NCBI GenBank assembly: GCA_001695595.3
Contig: MBPM02000020.1
Span: 186,001 to 250,000, forward strand
Length of the DNA stretch: 64,000 bases
Reading direction: 5' to 3'
DNA from: Plasmopara viticola
Lineage: Eukaryota; Oomycota; Peronosporomycetes; Peronosporales; Peronosporaceae
The position numbers and the translations under genes are program-made. The notes below the pieces were generated by a model. The model searched no databases. It worked only from the letters and a program-made list of their open reading frames with translations, and had not been told where the DNA came from. Shown here in pieces: positions 1 to 14,339 of this stretch. Each line of letters begins with the position of its first letter. Position 1 is the first letter of the stretch.

Positions 1-1299
1 TGTAGACATGCACGGATGCAATAAAGCCACGACTAAGCGTATAATCATTCTTCCATAGCGACAAGGCACTCTAAGGCCGCAGATGCGTTCTGTCTCTCAC
101 TCGAGACATGCACGGACGCAATCGAGACTCAACTTAGCGTATAATAACTATTTTGAAGTACCAAGATGCTGCACGGCCACAGATACGTCCTTTCTATCTT
201 TCAAGACTCAAACCGACGCTATAGAGCCACATCTAAAATCCTTCACACTTTTGAAGCGTTGAGTTGCTGCATGGTTTCAGATACGTCTTCTCTTTCAATG
301 TAGACATGCACGGATGCAATAAAGCCACGACTAAGCGTATAATCATTCTTCCATAGCGACAAGGCACTCTAAGGCCGCAGATGCGTTCTGTCTCTCACTC
401 GAGACATGCACGGACGCAATCGAGACTCAACTTAGCGTATAATAACTCGTTTGAAGTACCAAGACGCTGCACGGCCACAGATACGTCCTTTCTATCTTTC
501 AAGACTCGAACCGACGCAATAGAGCCACATCTAAACCTTTGTTCACACTTTTGAAGCGTTGAGTTGCCGCACGGTTACAGATACGTCTTGGCTATCAATC
601 TAGACACGCATGGACGCAATCGAGCCGCAACAAAGCGTATAATCTTTCTTCCATAGCGCCAAGGCACTCTACGGCCACAGATGCGTTCTATCTCTCACTC
701 GACACATGCACGGACGCAATCGAGACTCAACTTAGCGTATAACAACTCTTTTGAAGTTTCAAGACGCTGCACGGCCACAGATACGTCCTTTCTATCTTTC
801 AAGGCTCAAACCGACGCTTTAGAGTCACATCTAAACATCTTTCACAACTTTGAGGCGTTGAGTTGCTGCACGGTTACAGATACGTCTTCTCTTTCATTTT
901 AAACATGCACGGACGCAATCAAGCCACGATTAAGCGTATAATCGTTCTTCCATAGCGACAAGGCACTCTAAGGCCGCAGATGCGTTCTGTCTCTCACTCG
1001 AGACATGCACGGACGCAATTGAGACTCAACTTAGCTTACAATCACTCTTTTGAAGTACCAAGACGCTGCACGGCCACAGATACGTTCTTTCTATCTTTCA
1101 AGACTCGAACCGACGCAATAGATCCACAACCAAACATTTAATCTTACGCTTGGAGCGTTGAAGTGCTGCATGGTCACAGATACGTCTTGGCTATCATTCT
1201 AGACATGCACGGACGCAATCGAGCCACGCCTACGCGTATAATCCTTCTTCCATTGCGCAAAGGCACTCTGCGGCGACAGATGCGTTCTGTCTCTCAATC

Positions 1300-3140
1300 G
1301 AGACATGCACGGACGCAATCGAGACTCAACTTAGCGTATAACAACTCTTTTGAAGTACCAAGACGCTGCACGGCCACAGATACGTCCTTTCTATCTTTCA
1401 AGACTCGAACCGACGCAATAGAGCCACATCTAAACCTTTGTTCACACTTTTGAAGCGTTGAGTTGCCGCACGGTTACAGATACGTCTTGGCTATCAATCT
1501 AGACACGCATGGACGCAATCGAGCCGCAACAAAGCGTATAATCTTTCTTCCATAGCGCCAAGGCACTCTACGGCGACAGATGCGTTCTGTCTCTCACTCG
1601 AGATATGCACGGACGCAATCGAGGTTCAACTTAGCGTATAATAACTCTTTTGAAGTTTCAAGACGCTGCACGGCCACAAATAATTCCTTTCTATCTTAGA
1701 AGACTCGAACCGACGCTATAGAGCCACATCTAAACATTTTTCACACTTTTGAAGCGTTGAGTTGCTGCACGGTCACAGATACATCTTGGCTTTCATTTTA
1801 GAAATGCAAGGACGCAATCGTGCCGCGACTATGCGTATAATCATTGTTCCATAGCGCCAAGGCACTCTAAGGCCGCAAATGCGTTCTGTCTCTCAGTCGA
1901 GATATGCACGGACGCAATCGAGACTCAACTTAGCGTATAATAACTCGTTTGAAGTACCAAGACGCTGCACGGCCACAGATACGTCCTTTCTATGTTTCAA
2001 GACTCGAACCGACGCAATAGAGCCACATCTAAACATTTTCCACACTTTTAGAGCGTTAAGTTACTGCACGGTCACACATGGGTTTTGGCTATCAATCTAG
2101 ACATGCACGGACGCAATCGAGCCGCAAATAAGCGTATAATCATTCTCCCATAGCCCCGAACCACTGTACGGCCACAAATGCGTTCTGTCGCTCACTCGAG
2201 ACATGCACGGACGCAATCGAGACTCAACTTAGCGTATAATAACTCGTTTGAAGTACCAAGACGCTGCACGGCCACAGATACGTCCTTTCTATCTTTCAAG
2301 ACTCGAACCGACGCAATAGAGCCACATCTAAACCTTTGTTCACACTTTTGAAGCGTTGAGTTGCCGCACGGTCACAGATACGTCTTGGCTATCAATCTAG
2401 ACACGCACGGACGCAATCGAGCCACGACTAAGCGTATAATCATTCTTCCATAGCGCCAAGGCACTCTACGGCGACAGATGCGTTCTGTCTCTCACTCGAG
2501 ATATGCACGGACGCAATCGAGGTTCAACTTAGCGTATAATAACTCTTTTGAAGTTTCAAGACGCTGCACGGCCACAAATAATTCCTTTCTATCTTAGAAG
2601 ACTCGAACCGACGCTATAGAGCCACATCTAAACATTTTTCACACTTTTGAAGCGTTGAGTTGCTGCACGGTCACAGATACATCTTGGCTTTCATTTTAGA
2701 AATGCAAGGACGCAATCGTGCCGCGACTATGCGTATAATCATTGTTCCATAGCGCCAAGGCACTCTAAGGCCGCAAATGCGTTCTGTCTCTCAGTCGAGA
2801 TATGCACGGACGCAATCGAGACTCAACTTAGCGTATAATAACTCGTTTGAAGTACCAAGACGCTGCACGGCCACAGATACGTCCTTTCTATGTTTCAAGA
2901 CTCGAACCGACGCAATAGAGCCACATCTAAACATTTTCCACACTTTTAGAGCGTTAAGTTACTGCACGGTCACACATGGGTTTTGGCTATCAATCTAGAC
3001 ATGCACGGACGCAATCGAGCCGCAAATAAGCGTATAATCATTCTCCCATAGCCCCGAACCACTGTACGGCCACAAATGCGTTCTGTCGCTCACTCGAGAC
3101 ATGCAAGGACGCAATCGAGACTCAACTTAGCGTATAATAA
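1300..3140 (+). repeat. Tandem duplication, 898-bp period (three 299-bp units)
   Basis: The stretches around 1,560-2,200 and 2,458-3,098 are nearly identical at an offset of 898 bp. Shared diagnostic variants include CGAGATATGCACGG, CACAAATAATTCC and CACACATGGGTTTTGG. The length equals three trimeric units, so the duplication kept the ABC register. A related unit upstream (from about 540) shares the CGCAACAAAGCG variant at about the same spacing. Confidence 0.85.
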
Positions 3141-5159
3141 TTCTTTTGAAGTACCAAGACGCTGCACGGCTACAGATACGTCCTTTCTATCTTTCTAGAC
3201 TCGAACCGACGCAATAGAGGCACATCTACACGTTTTTTACACTTTTGAAGCGTTGAGTTGCTGCACGGTCACAGATACGTCTTGGCTATCAATCTAGACA
3301 CGCACGGACGCAATCGAGGCGCAACTAAGCGTACAATCATTCTTCCATAGCCCCGAGGCACTGTACGGCCACAGATGTGTTCTGTCTCTCAATCAAGATA
3401 TCCATAGACGTAACCGAGACTCAACTAAGCATATAATGACTCTTTTGAAATGCCGAGACGCTGCACGGCCACAGATACGTCCTTTCTATCTTTCAAGACT
3501 CGAACCGACGCAAAAGAACCACAACTAAACAGTTAATTTTACGTTTGAAGCGTCGAGTTGCTGTAAGGTCACAGATACAGCTTGGCTATCAATCTAGACA
3601 TTCATGGACGAAATCGAGTCGCAACAAAGCGTATAATCAATCTTCCATAGCTCCGAGGCGCTGTACGGCCACAGATGCGTTCTGTCTCTCACTTAGGACA
3701 TGCACGGAATCAATCGAGACTCAACTTAGCGTATAGTCACTCTTTTGAAGTACCAAGACGCTGCACGGCCACAGATACGTCCTTTCTATCTTTCAAGACT
3801 CGAATCGACGCAAAAGACCCACATCTAAGCATTTCTCGCGCTTTCGAAGTGTTGAGTTACTGCACGGTCACAGATACGTCTTGGCTATCAATCTCGACAC
3901 GCACGGACGCAATCGAGCCGCAACTAAGCGTATAATCACTCTTCCATAGCGTCAAGGCACTCTACGGTTACAGGTGCGTTCTGTCTCTCAATCAAGACAT
4001 GCATGGACGCAATCGAGACTCAACTTAGCGTATAAAAACTCTTTCGAAGTATCAAGATGCTCCACGGCCACAGATACGTCTTTTTTATCTTTCAAGACTC
4101 GTATCGACGCGATAAGGCCACATCCAAGCGTTTCTTACACTTTTGAAGCGTTGAGTTGATGCACGGTCACAGATACGGCTTGGCTATCAATCTAGACATG
4201 CACGGACGCAATCGAGCCGCAAATAAGCGTATAATCATTGTCCCATAGCACCGAGGCACTGTACGGCCATAGATGCGTTCTGTCGCTCACTCGAGACATG
4301 CACGGACGCAATCGAGACTCAACTAAGCGTATAATTACTCTTTTGAAGTACCAAGACGCTGCACGGCCACAGATACGTCCTTTCTATCTTTCAAGACTCG
4401 AACCGACGCAATAGAGCCACATCCACACATTTTTTACACTCTTGAAGCGTTGAGTTGCTGCACGATTACAGATTCGTCTTGGCTATCAATCTAGACGCGC
4501 ACGTACGCAATCGAGCCACGACTAAGCGTATAATCATTCTTTCATAGCGACAAGGCACTCTTAGGCCACAGATGCGTTCTGTCTCTCACTCGAGACATGC
4601 ACGGACGCAATCGAGACTCAAATTAGCGTATAATAACTCTTTTGAATTCCCAAGACGCTGCACGGCCACAGATACGTCCTTTCTATCTTTCAAGACTCGA
4701 ACCGACGCAATAGAGCCACATCTAAACCTTTGTTCACACTTTTGAAGCGTTGAGTTGCCGCACGGTTACAGATACGTCTTGGCTATCAATCTAGACACGC
4801 ACGGACGCAATCGAGCCACGACTAAGCGTATAATCATTCTTTTGAAATGCCGAGACGCTGCACGGCCACAGATACGTCCTTTTTATCTTTCAAGACTCGA
4901 ACCGACGCAATAGGACGCAATCGAGACTCAACTTAGCGTATAATTACGCTTTTGGAGTACCAAGACACTGCACGGCCACAGATACGTCCTTTCTATCTTT
5001 CAAGACTCGAACCGACGCAATAGACCCACATCTAAACATTTTTCACACTTTTGAATCGTTGAGTTGACGCACTCTTACAAATACGTCTTGTTTGACATTT
5101 AACACATGCACGGACGCAATCGATCCGCAACTAAGCGTATAATCATTCTTCTATAGCGC

Positions 5160-8100
5160 CGAGGCACTGTACGGCCACAAACCTCTTTTGAAGTACCAAG
5201 ACGTTGCACGGCTACAGATACGTCGTCCTTTCTATCTTTCAAGACTCGAACCGACGCAATAGATCCATAACCAAACATTAATTGTTACGTTTGAAGCGTT
5301 GAGTTGCTGCACGGTCACAGATACGTCTTGGCTATCAATCTAGACACGCACGGACGCAATCGAGCCGCAACTAAGCGTATAATCATTCTTTTATAGCGCC
5401 GAGGCACTCTACGGCCACAGATGCGTGCTGTCTCTCTATCAAGACATGCATGGACGCAATCGAGACTCTACTTAGCGTATAATTACTCTTTTAGAGTACC
5501 AAGACGCTGCACGGCCACAGATACGTCCTTTCTGTCTTTCAAGACTCGAACCGGCGCTAAAGAGCCACAAGTAAACATTTTTCACACTTTTAAAGCGTTG
5601 AGTTGCTGCACTCTTACAGATACGTCTTGTCTGATATTCTGGACATGCACGGTCGCAATCGAGCCGCAAATAAGCGTATAATCATTCTCCCATAGAGCCG
5701 AGGATCTGTACGCCCACAGAAGCGTTCTGTCTCTCACTCGAGACATGCACGGACGCAATCGAGACTGAACTTAGCGTATAAGCTCCCTTTACAAATGTCG
5801 AGACGCCGCACGGCCACAAATACGTCCTTTCTATCATTCAAGACTCGAACCGACGCAATAGACCCACAACAAAACATTTTTCACACTTTTGAAGCATTGA
5901 GTTGCTGCACGTTCACAGATACGTCTTGGCCATCAATCTAGACATGCACGGACGCAGTCAAGCCGCAGCTAAACGTATAATCATTCTTCCATAGCGCCAA
6001 GGCACTCTGCGGCCACAGATGCGTTCTATTTCTCAATCGTGACATGCACGGACGCAATCGAGACTCAAATTAGCGTATAATAACTCTTTTGAAATGCCGA
6101 GACGCTGCACGGCCACAGATACGTCCTTTCTATCTTTCAAGACTCGAACCGACACAATAGACCCACAATTAAACCTTTATTCACACTTTTGAAGCGTTGA
6201 GTTGCTGCACGGTCACAGATACGTCTTGGCTATCAATCTAGACACGCACGGACGCAATCGAGCCGCAACTAAGCGTATAATCATTCTTTTATAGCGCCGA
6301 GGCACTCTACGGCCACAGATGCGTGCTGTCTCTCTATCAAGACATGCATGGACGCAATCGAGACTCAACTTAGCGTATAATTACTCTTTTAGAGTACCAA
6401 GACGCTGCACGGCCACAGATACGTCCTTTCTGTCTTTCAAGACTCGAACCGACGCAATAGACCCACAACTAAACATTTTTCACACTTTTGAAGCATTGAG
6501 TTGCTGCACGTTCACAGATACGTCTTGGCCATCAATCTAGACATGCACGGACGCAGTCAAGCCGCAGCTAAACGTATAATCATTCTTCCATAGCGCCAAG
6601 GCACTCTGCGGCCACAGATGCGTTCTGTTTCTCAATCGTGACATGCACGGACGCAATCGAGACTCAAATTAGCGTATAATAACTATTTTGAAGTACCAAG
6701 ACGCTGCACGGCCACAGACACGTCCTTTCTATCTTCAAAGACTCGAACCGACGCAATAGAGCCACATCTAAACATTTTTCACACTTTTGAAGCGTTGAGT
6801 TGCTGCACGGTCACAGATACGTCTTGTCTATCATTTTAGATATGCAAGGACGCAATCGAGCCGCAACTAAGCGTATAATCATTCTACCATAGTGCCGAGG
6901 CACTGTACGGCCACATAACTCTTTTGAAGTACCCAGACGTTGCACGGCCACAGATACGTCCTTTCTGTCTTTCAAGACTCGAACCGACGCAATAGACCCA
7001 CAAGTAAACATTTTTCACACTTTTGAAGCGTTGAGTTGCTGCACTCTTACAGATACGTCTTGTCTGATATTCTGGACATGCACGGTCGCAATCGAGCCGC
7101 AAATAAGCGTATAATCATTCTCCCATAGAGCCGAGGATCTGTACGCCCACAGAAGCGTTCTGTCTCTCACTCGAGACATGCACGGACGCAATCGAGACTG
7201 AACTTAGCGTATAAGCTCCCTTTACAAATGTCGAGACGCCGCACGGCCACAGATACGTCCTTTCTATCTTTCAAGACTCGAACCGACGCAATAGACCCAC
7301 AACTAAACATTTTTCACACTTTTGAAGCATTGAGTTGCTGCACGTTCACAGATACGTCTTGGCCATCAATCTAGACATGCACGGACGCAGTCAAGCCGCA
7401 GCTAAACGTATAATCATTCTTCCATAGCGCCAAGGCACTCTGCGGCCACAGATGCGTTCTGTTTCTCAATCGTGACATGCACGGACGCAATCGAGACTCA
7501 ACTTAGCGTATAATAACTCTTTTGAAGTACCAAGACGCTGCACGGCCACAGATTCGTCCTTTCTATCTTTCAAGACTCGAACCGACGCAATAGAGCCACA
7601 TCTAAACATTTTTCACACTTTTGAAGCGTTGAGTTGCTGCACTTTTACAGATACGTCTTGTCTGACATTTTAGACATGCACGGACGCAATCGAGACTGAA
7701 CTTAGCGTATAAGCTCCCTTTACAAATGTCGAGACGCCGCACGGCCACAGATACGTCCTTTCTATCTTTCAAGACTCGAACCGACGCAATAGACCCACAA
7801 CTAAACATTTTTCACACTTTTGGAGCATTGAGTTGCTGCACGTTCACAGATACGTCTTGGCCATCAATCTAGACATGCACAGACGCAGTCAAGCCGCAGC
7901 TAAACGTATAATCATTCTTCCATAGCGCCAAGGCACTCTGCGGCCACAGATGCGTTCTGTTTCTCAATCGTGACATGCACGGACGCAATCGAGACTCAAC
8001 TTAGCGTATAATAACTCTTTTGAAGTACCAAGACGCTGCACGGCCACAGATACGTCCTTTCTATCTTTCAAGACTCGAACCGACGCAATAGAGCCACATC

Positions 8101-11100
8101 TAAACATTTTTCACACTTTTGAAGCGTTGAGTTGCTGCACGGTCACAGATACGTCTTGTCTATCATTCTAGATATGCAAGGACGCAATCGAGCCGCAACT
8201 AAGCGTATAATCATTCTTCTATAGCGCCGAGGCACTGTACGGCCACAAACCTCTTTTGAAGTAACAAGACGGTGCACGGCTACAGATACGTCGTCCTTTC
8301 TATCTTTCAAGACTCGAACCGACGCAATAGATCCATAACCAAACATTAATTCTTACGTTTGAAGCGTTGAGTTGCTGCACGGTCACAGATACGTCTTGGC
8401 TATAAATCTAGACACGCACGGACGCAATCGAGCCGCAACTAAGCGTATAATCATTCTTTTATAGCGCCGAGGCACTCTACGGCCACAGATGCGTGCTGTC
8501 TCTCTATCAAGACATGCATGGACGCAATCGAGACTCTACTTAGCGTATAATTACTCTTTTAGAGTACCAAGACGCTGCACGGCCACAGATACGTCCTTTC
8601 TGTCTTTCAAGACTCGAACCGACGCAATAGACCCACAAGTAAACATTTTTCACACTTTTGAAGTGTTGAGTTGCTGCACTCTTACAGATACGTCTTGTCT
8701 GATATTCTGGACATGCACGGTCGCAATCGAGCCGCAAATAAGCGTATAATCATTCTCCATAGAGCCGAGGATCTGTACGCCCACAGAAGCGTTCTGTCTC
8801 TCACTCGAGACATGCACGGACGCAATCGAGACTGAACTTAGCGTATAAGCTCCCTTTACAAATGTCGAGACGCCGCACGGCCACAAATACGTCCTTTCTA
8901 ACATTCAAGACTCGAACCGACGCAATAGACCCACAACAAAACATTTTTCACACTTTTGAAGCATTGAGTTGCTGCACGTTCACAGATACGTCTTGGCCAT
9001 CAATCTAGACATGCACGGACGCAGTCAAGCCGCAGCTAAACGTATAATCATTCTTCCATAGCGCCAAGGCACTCTGCGGCCACAGATGCGTTCTGTTTCT
9101 CAATCGTGACATGCACGGACGCAATCGAGACTCAACTTAGCGTATAATAACTCTTTTGAAGTACCAAGACGCTGCACGGCCACAGACACGTCTTTCTATC
9201 TTCAAAGACTCGAACCGACGCAATAGAGCCACATCTAAACATTTTTCACACTTTTGAAGCGTTGAGTTGCTGCACGGTCACAGATACGTCTTGTCTATCA
9301 TTCTAGATATGCAAGGACGCAATCGAGCCGCAACTAAGCGTATAATCATTCTACCATAGTGCCGAGGCACTGTACGGCCACATAACTCTTTTGAAGTACC
9401 CAGACGTTGCACGGCCACAGATACGTCCTTTCTGTCTTTCAAGACTCGAACCGACGCAATAGACCCACAAGTAAACATTTTTCACACTTTTGAAGCGTTG
9501 AGTTGCTGCACTCTTACAGATACGTCTTGTCTGATATTCTGGACATGCACGGACGCAATCGAGACTGAACTTAGCGTATAAGCTCCCTTTACAAATGTCG
9601 AGACGCCGCACGGCCACAGATACGTCCTTTCTATCTTTCAAGACTCGAACCGACGCAATAGACCCACAACTAAACATTTTTCACACTTTTGAAGCATTGA
9701 GTTGCTGCACGTTCACAGATACGTCTTGGCCATCAATCTAGACATGCACAGACGCAGTCAAGCCGCAGCTAAACGTATAATCATTCTTCCATAGCGCCAA
9801 GGCACTCTGCGGCCACAGATGCGTTCTGTTTCTCAATCGTGACATGCACGGACGCAATCGAGACTCAACTTAGCGTATAATAACTCTTTTGAAGTACCAA
9901 GACGCTGCACGGCCACAGATACGTCCTTTCTATCTTTCAAGACTCGAACCGACGCAATAGAGCCACATCTAAACATTTTTCACACTTTTGAAGCGTTGAG
10001 TTGCTGCACGGTCACAGATACGTCTTGTCTATCATTCTAGATATGCAAGGACGCAATCGAGCGGCAGCCAAACGTATAATCATTCTTTCATAGCGCTGAG
10101 GCACTGTACCGCCACAGATACGTCGTACCTCTCATCAAGGAGAAGCACGTACGCAATCGAGACTCAACTTAGCGTATAATGACTTTTTTGAAGTACCAAG
10201 ACGCTGCACGGCCACAGATACGTCGTGTCTCTCAATCAAGAGACATACGGACGCAATCGAGACTCAACTTAGCGTATAATCACTCTTTTGAAATGCCGAG
10301 ACGCTGCACGGCACAGATACGTCCTTTCTATCTTTCAAGACTCGAACCGACGCAATAGACCCACACTTAAACATTTTTCACACTTTTGAAGCGTTGAGTT
10401 GCTGCACTCTTACAGATACGTCTTGTCCGACATTTTAGACATGCACGGACGCAATCGAGCCGCACCTAAGCGTATAATCGTTCTTCCATAGCGCCGGGGC
10501 ACTTTACGGCCACAGATGCGTTCTGTCTCTCACTCGAGACATGCACGGACGCAATCGAGACTCAACTTGGGTATAAGCTCACTTTTGGAATGCCGAGAGG
10601 GTACACGGCCACAGATACGTCCTTTCTATCTTTCAAGACTCGAATTGAAGCAATAGAGCCACATCCAAACTTTTTTCACACTTTTGAATTTTTGAGTTGC
10701 TGTACGGTCACAGATACGTCTTGGCTATAACTCTAGACATGCACGGACGCAATCGAGCGGCAGCCAAACGTATAATCATTCTTTCATAGCGCTGAGGCAC
10801 TGTACCGCCACAGATACGTCGTACCTCTCATCAAGGAGAAGCACGTACGCAATCGAGACTCAACTTAGCGTATAATAACTCTTTTGTAACGCCGAGACGC
10901 TGCACGGCCACAGATACGTCCTTTCTATCTTTCAAGACTCGAACCGACGCAATAGAGCCACATCTAAACATTTTCACACTTTTAAAGTGTTGAGTTGCCG
11001 CACGATCACAGACACGTCTTGGCTATCAATCTAGACATGCACGGACGCAATCGAGCTGCAAATAAGCGTATAATCATTCTCCCATAGCACCGAACCACTG

Positions 11101-11420
11101 TACGGCCACAGATGCGTTCTGTCGCTCACTCGAGACATGCAAGGACGCAATCGAGACTCAACTTAGCGTATAATAACTATTTTGAAGTACCAAGACGCTG
11201 CACGGCCACAGATACGTCCTTTCTGTCTTTCAAGACTCGAACCGACGCAATAGAGCCACAACAAAACATTTAATCTTACGTCTGAAGCGTTGAGTTGCTG
11301 CATGGTCACAGCTATGTCTTGGCTATCATTCTAGACATGCACGGACGCAATCGAGCCGCGACTAAGCGTATAATCATTCTACCATAGCGCCGAGGCACTC
11401 TACGACCACAGATGCGTTCT
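5160..11420 (+). repeat. Mosaic satellite segment with long-range internal duplications
   Basis: Several stretches recur here at irregular large offsets. Sequence around 5,340-5,640 recurs at about +3,068 (8,408-8,710). Sequence around 6,720-7,030 recurs at about +2,467 (9,187-9,500). A type A to type B fusion, with GGCCACAAACCTC or GGCCACATAACTC running directly into TTTTGAAGTA, is shared by these copies at about 5,178, 6,911, 8,240 and 9,376. A GGCAGCCAAACGTATAATC variant block near 10,060-10,150 recurs near 10,760-10,850. The pattern indicates repeated unequal exchange with loss of monomer register. Confidence 0.75.
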
Positions 11421-11423
11421 TTC

Positions 11424-13500
11424 TCTCACTCGACACATGCACGGACGCAATCGAGACTCAGCTAAGCGTATAATAACTCTTTTGAAGTTTCAAGACGCTG
11501 CACGGCCACAAATAATTCCTTTCTATCTTAGAAGACTCGAACCGACGCTATAGAGCCACTTCTAAACTTTTTTCACACTTTTGAAGCGTTGAGTTGCTGC
11601 ACGGTCACAGATACGTCTTGTCTGACCGTTTAGACATGCACGGACGCAATCTAGCCGCAACTAAGCGTATAATCATTCTCCCATAGCGCCGAGGCACTGT
11701 ACGGCCACAGATGCGTTCTGTCTCTCACTCGAGACATGCACGGACGCAACCGAGACTCAACTTAGCGTATAATAACTATTTTGAAGTACCAAGACGCTGC
11801 ACGGCCACAGATACGTCCTTCCTATCTTTCAAGACTCGAACCGACGCAAAGAGCCACAACTAAACATTTTTCACACTTTTGAAGCGTTGAGTTGCTGCAC
11901 GGTTACAGATACGTCTTGTCTGATATTCTAGACATGCACGGTCGCAATCGAGCCGCAACTAAGCGTATAATCATTCTTCCAACGCGCCGAGGCACTGTAC
12001 GGCCACAGATGCGTTGTATCTCTTATAAAGGAGAAGCATGCGCGCAATCAAGACTCAACTTAGCGTATAATAACTCTTTTGAAGTGCCGAGACGCTGTAT
12101 GGCCACAGATAAGTACTTTCTATCTTTCAAGACTCGAACCGACGCAATAGACCCACACTTAAACATTGTTCACACTTTTGAAGCGTTGAGTTGCTGCACT
12201 CTTACAGATACGTCTTGTCTAAAATTTTAGACATGCACGGACGCAATCGAGCCGCACCTAAGCGTATAATCATTCTTCCATAGCGCCGAGGCACTTTACG
12301 GCCACAGATGCGTTCTGTCTCTCACTCGACACATGCACGGACGCAATCGAGACTCAGCTAAGCGTATAATAACTCTTTTGAAGTTTCAAGACGCTGCACG
12401 GCCACAAATAATTCCTTTCTATCTTAGAAGACTCGAACCGACGCTATAGAGCCACTTCTAAACTTTTTTCACACTTTTGAAGCGTTGAGTTGCTGCACGG
12501 TCACAGATACGTCTTGTCTGACCGTTTAGACATGCACGGACGCAATCTAGCCGCAACTAAGCGTATAATCATTCTCCCATAGCGCCGAGGCACTGTACGG
12601 CCACAGATGCGTTCTGTCTCTCACTCGAGACATGCACGGACGCAACCGAGACTCAACTTAGCGTATAATAACTATTTTGAAGTACCAAGACGCTGCACGG
12701 CCACAGATACGTCCTTCCTATCTTTCAAGACTCGAACCGACGCAAAAGAGCCACAACTAAACATTTTTCACACTTTTGAAGCGTTGAGTTGCTGCACGGT
12801 TACAGATACGTCTTGTCTGATATTCTAGACATGCACGGTCGCAATCGAGCCGCAACTAAGCGTATAATCATTCTTCCAACGCGCCGAGGCACTGTACGGC
12901 CACAGATGCGTTGTATCTCTTATAAAGGAGAAGCATGCGCGCAATCAAGACTCAACTTAGCGTATAATAACTCTTTTGAAGTGCCGAGACGCTGTATGGC
13001 CACAGATAAGTACTTTCTATCTTTCAAGACTCGAACCGACGCAATAGACCCACACTTAAACATTGTTCACACTTTTGAAGCGTTGAGTTGCTGCACTCTT
13101 ACAGATACGTCTTGTCTAAAATTTTAGACATGCACGGACGCAATCGAGCCGCACCTAAGCGTATAATCATTCTTCCATAGCGCCGAGGCACTTTACGGCC
13201 ACAGATGCGTTCTGTCTCTCACTCGACACATGCACGGACGCAATCGAGACTCAGCTAAGCGTATAATAACTCTTTTGAAGTTTCAAGACGCTGCACGGCC
13301 ACAAATAATTCCTTTCTATCTTAGAAGACTCGAACCGACGCTATAGAGCCACTTCTAAACATTTTTCACACTTTTGAAGCGTTGAGTTGCTGCACGTTCA
13401 CAGATACGTCTTGTCTGACCGTTTAGACATGCACGGACGCAACCTAGCCGCAACTAAGCGTATAATCATTCTCCCATAGCGCCGAGGCACTGTACGGCCA
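11424..13500 (+). repeat. Tandem duplication, 897-bp period (three 299-bp units)
   Basis: The marker CTCACTCGACACATGC occurs at 11,424, 12,321 and 13,217, and the sequence between the markers is almost identical. Other shared private variants are TATCTCTTATAAAGGAGAAGC and CACAGATAAGTACTTTC. A further copy of the same block lies at about 18,861-19,760, where the same marker is at 19,472. This shows the block was also moved or copied about 6.25 kb downstream within the array. Confidence 0.85.
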
Positions 13501-14339
13501 CAGATGCGTTCTGTCTCTCACTCGAGACATGCACGGACGCAATCGAGACTGAACTTAGCGTATAAGTTCCCTTTACAAATGTCGAGACGCCGCACGGCCA
13601 CAAATACGTCCTTTCTAACATTCAAGACTCGAACCGACGCAATAGACCCACAACAAAACATTTTTCACACTTTTGAAGCATTGAGTTGCTGCACGTTCAC
13701 AGATACGTCTTGGCCATCAATCTAGACATGCACGGACGCAGTCAAGCCGCAGCTAAGCGTATAATCATTCTTCCAGAGCGCCAAGGCACTCTGCGGCCAC
13801 AGATGCATTCTGTTTCTCAATCGTAACATGCACGGACGCAATCGAGACTCAAATTAGCGTATAATAACTCTTTTGAAATGCCGAGACGCTGCACGGCCAC
13901 AGATACGTCTTTCTATCTTTCAAGACTCGAACCGACACAATAGACCCACAATTAAACCTTTATTCACACTTTTGAAGCGTTGAGTTGCTGCACGGTCACA
14001 GATACGTCTTGGCTATCAATCTAGACATGCACGGACGCAATCGAGCCGCAACTAAGCGTATAATCATTCTTCTATAGCGCCGAGGCACTCTACGGCCACA
14101 GATGCGTGCTGTCTCTCTATCAAGACATGCATGGACGCAATCGAGACTTTACTTAGCGTATAATTACTCTTTTAGAGTACCAAGACGCTGCACGGCCACA
14201 GATACGTCCTTTCTGTCTTTCAAGACTCGAACCGACGCTAAAGAGCCACATCTAAACATTTTTCACACTTTTAAAGCGTTGAGTGTCTGCACTCTTACAG
14301 ATACGTCTTGTCTGATATTCTGGACATGCACGGTCGCAA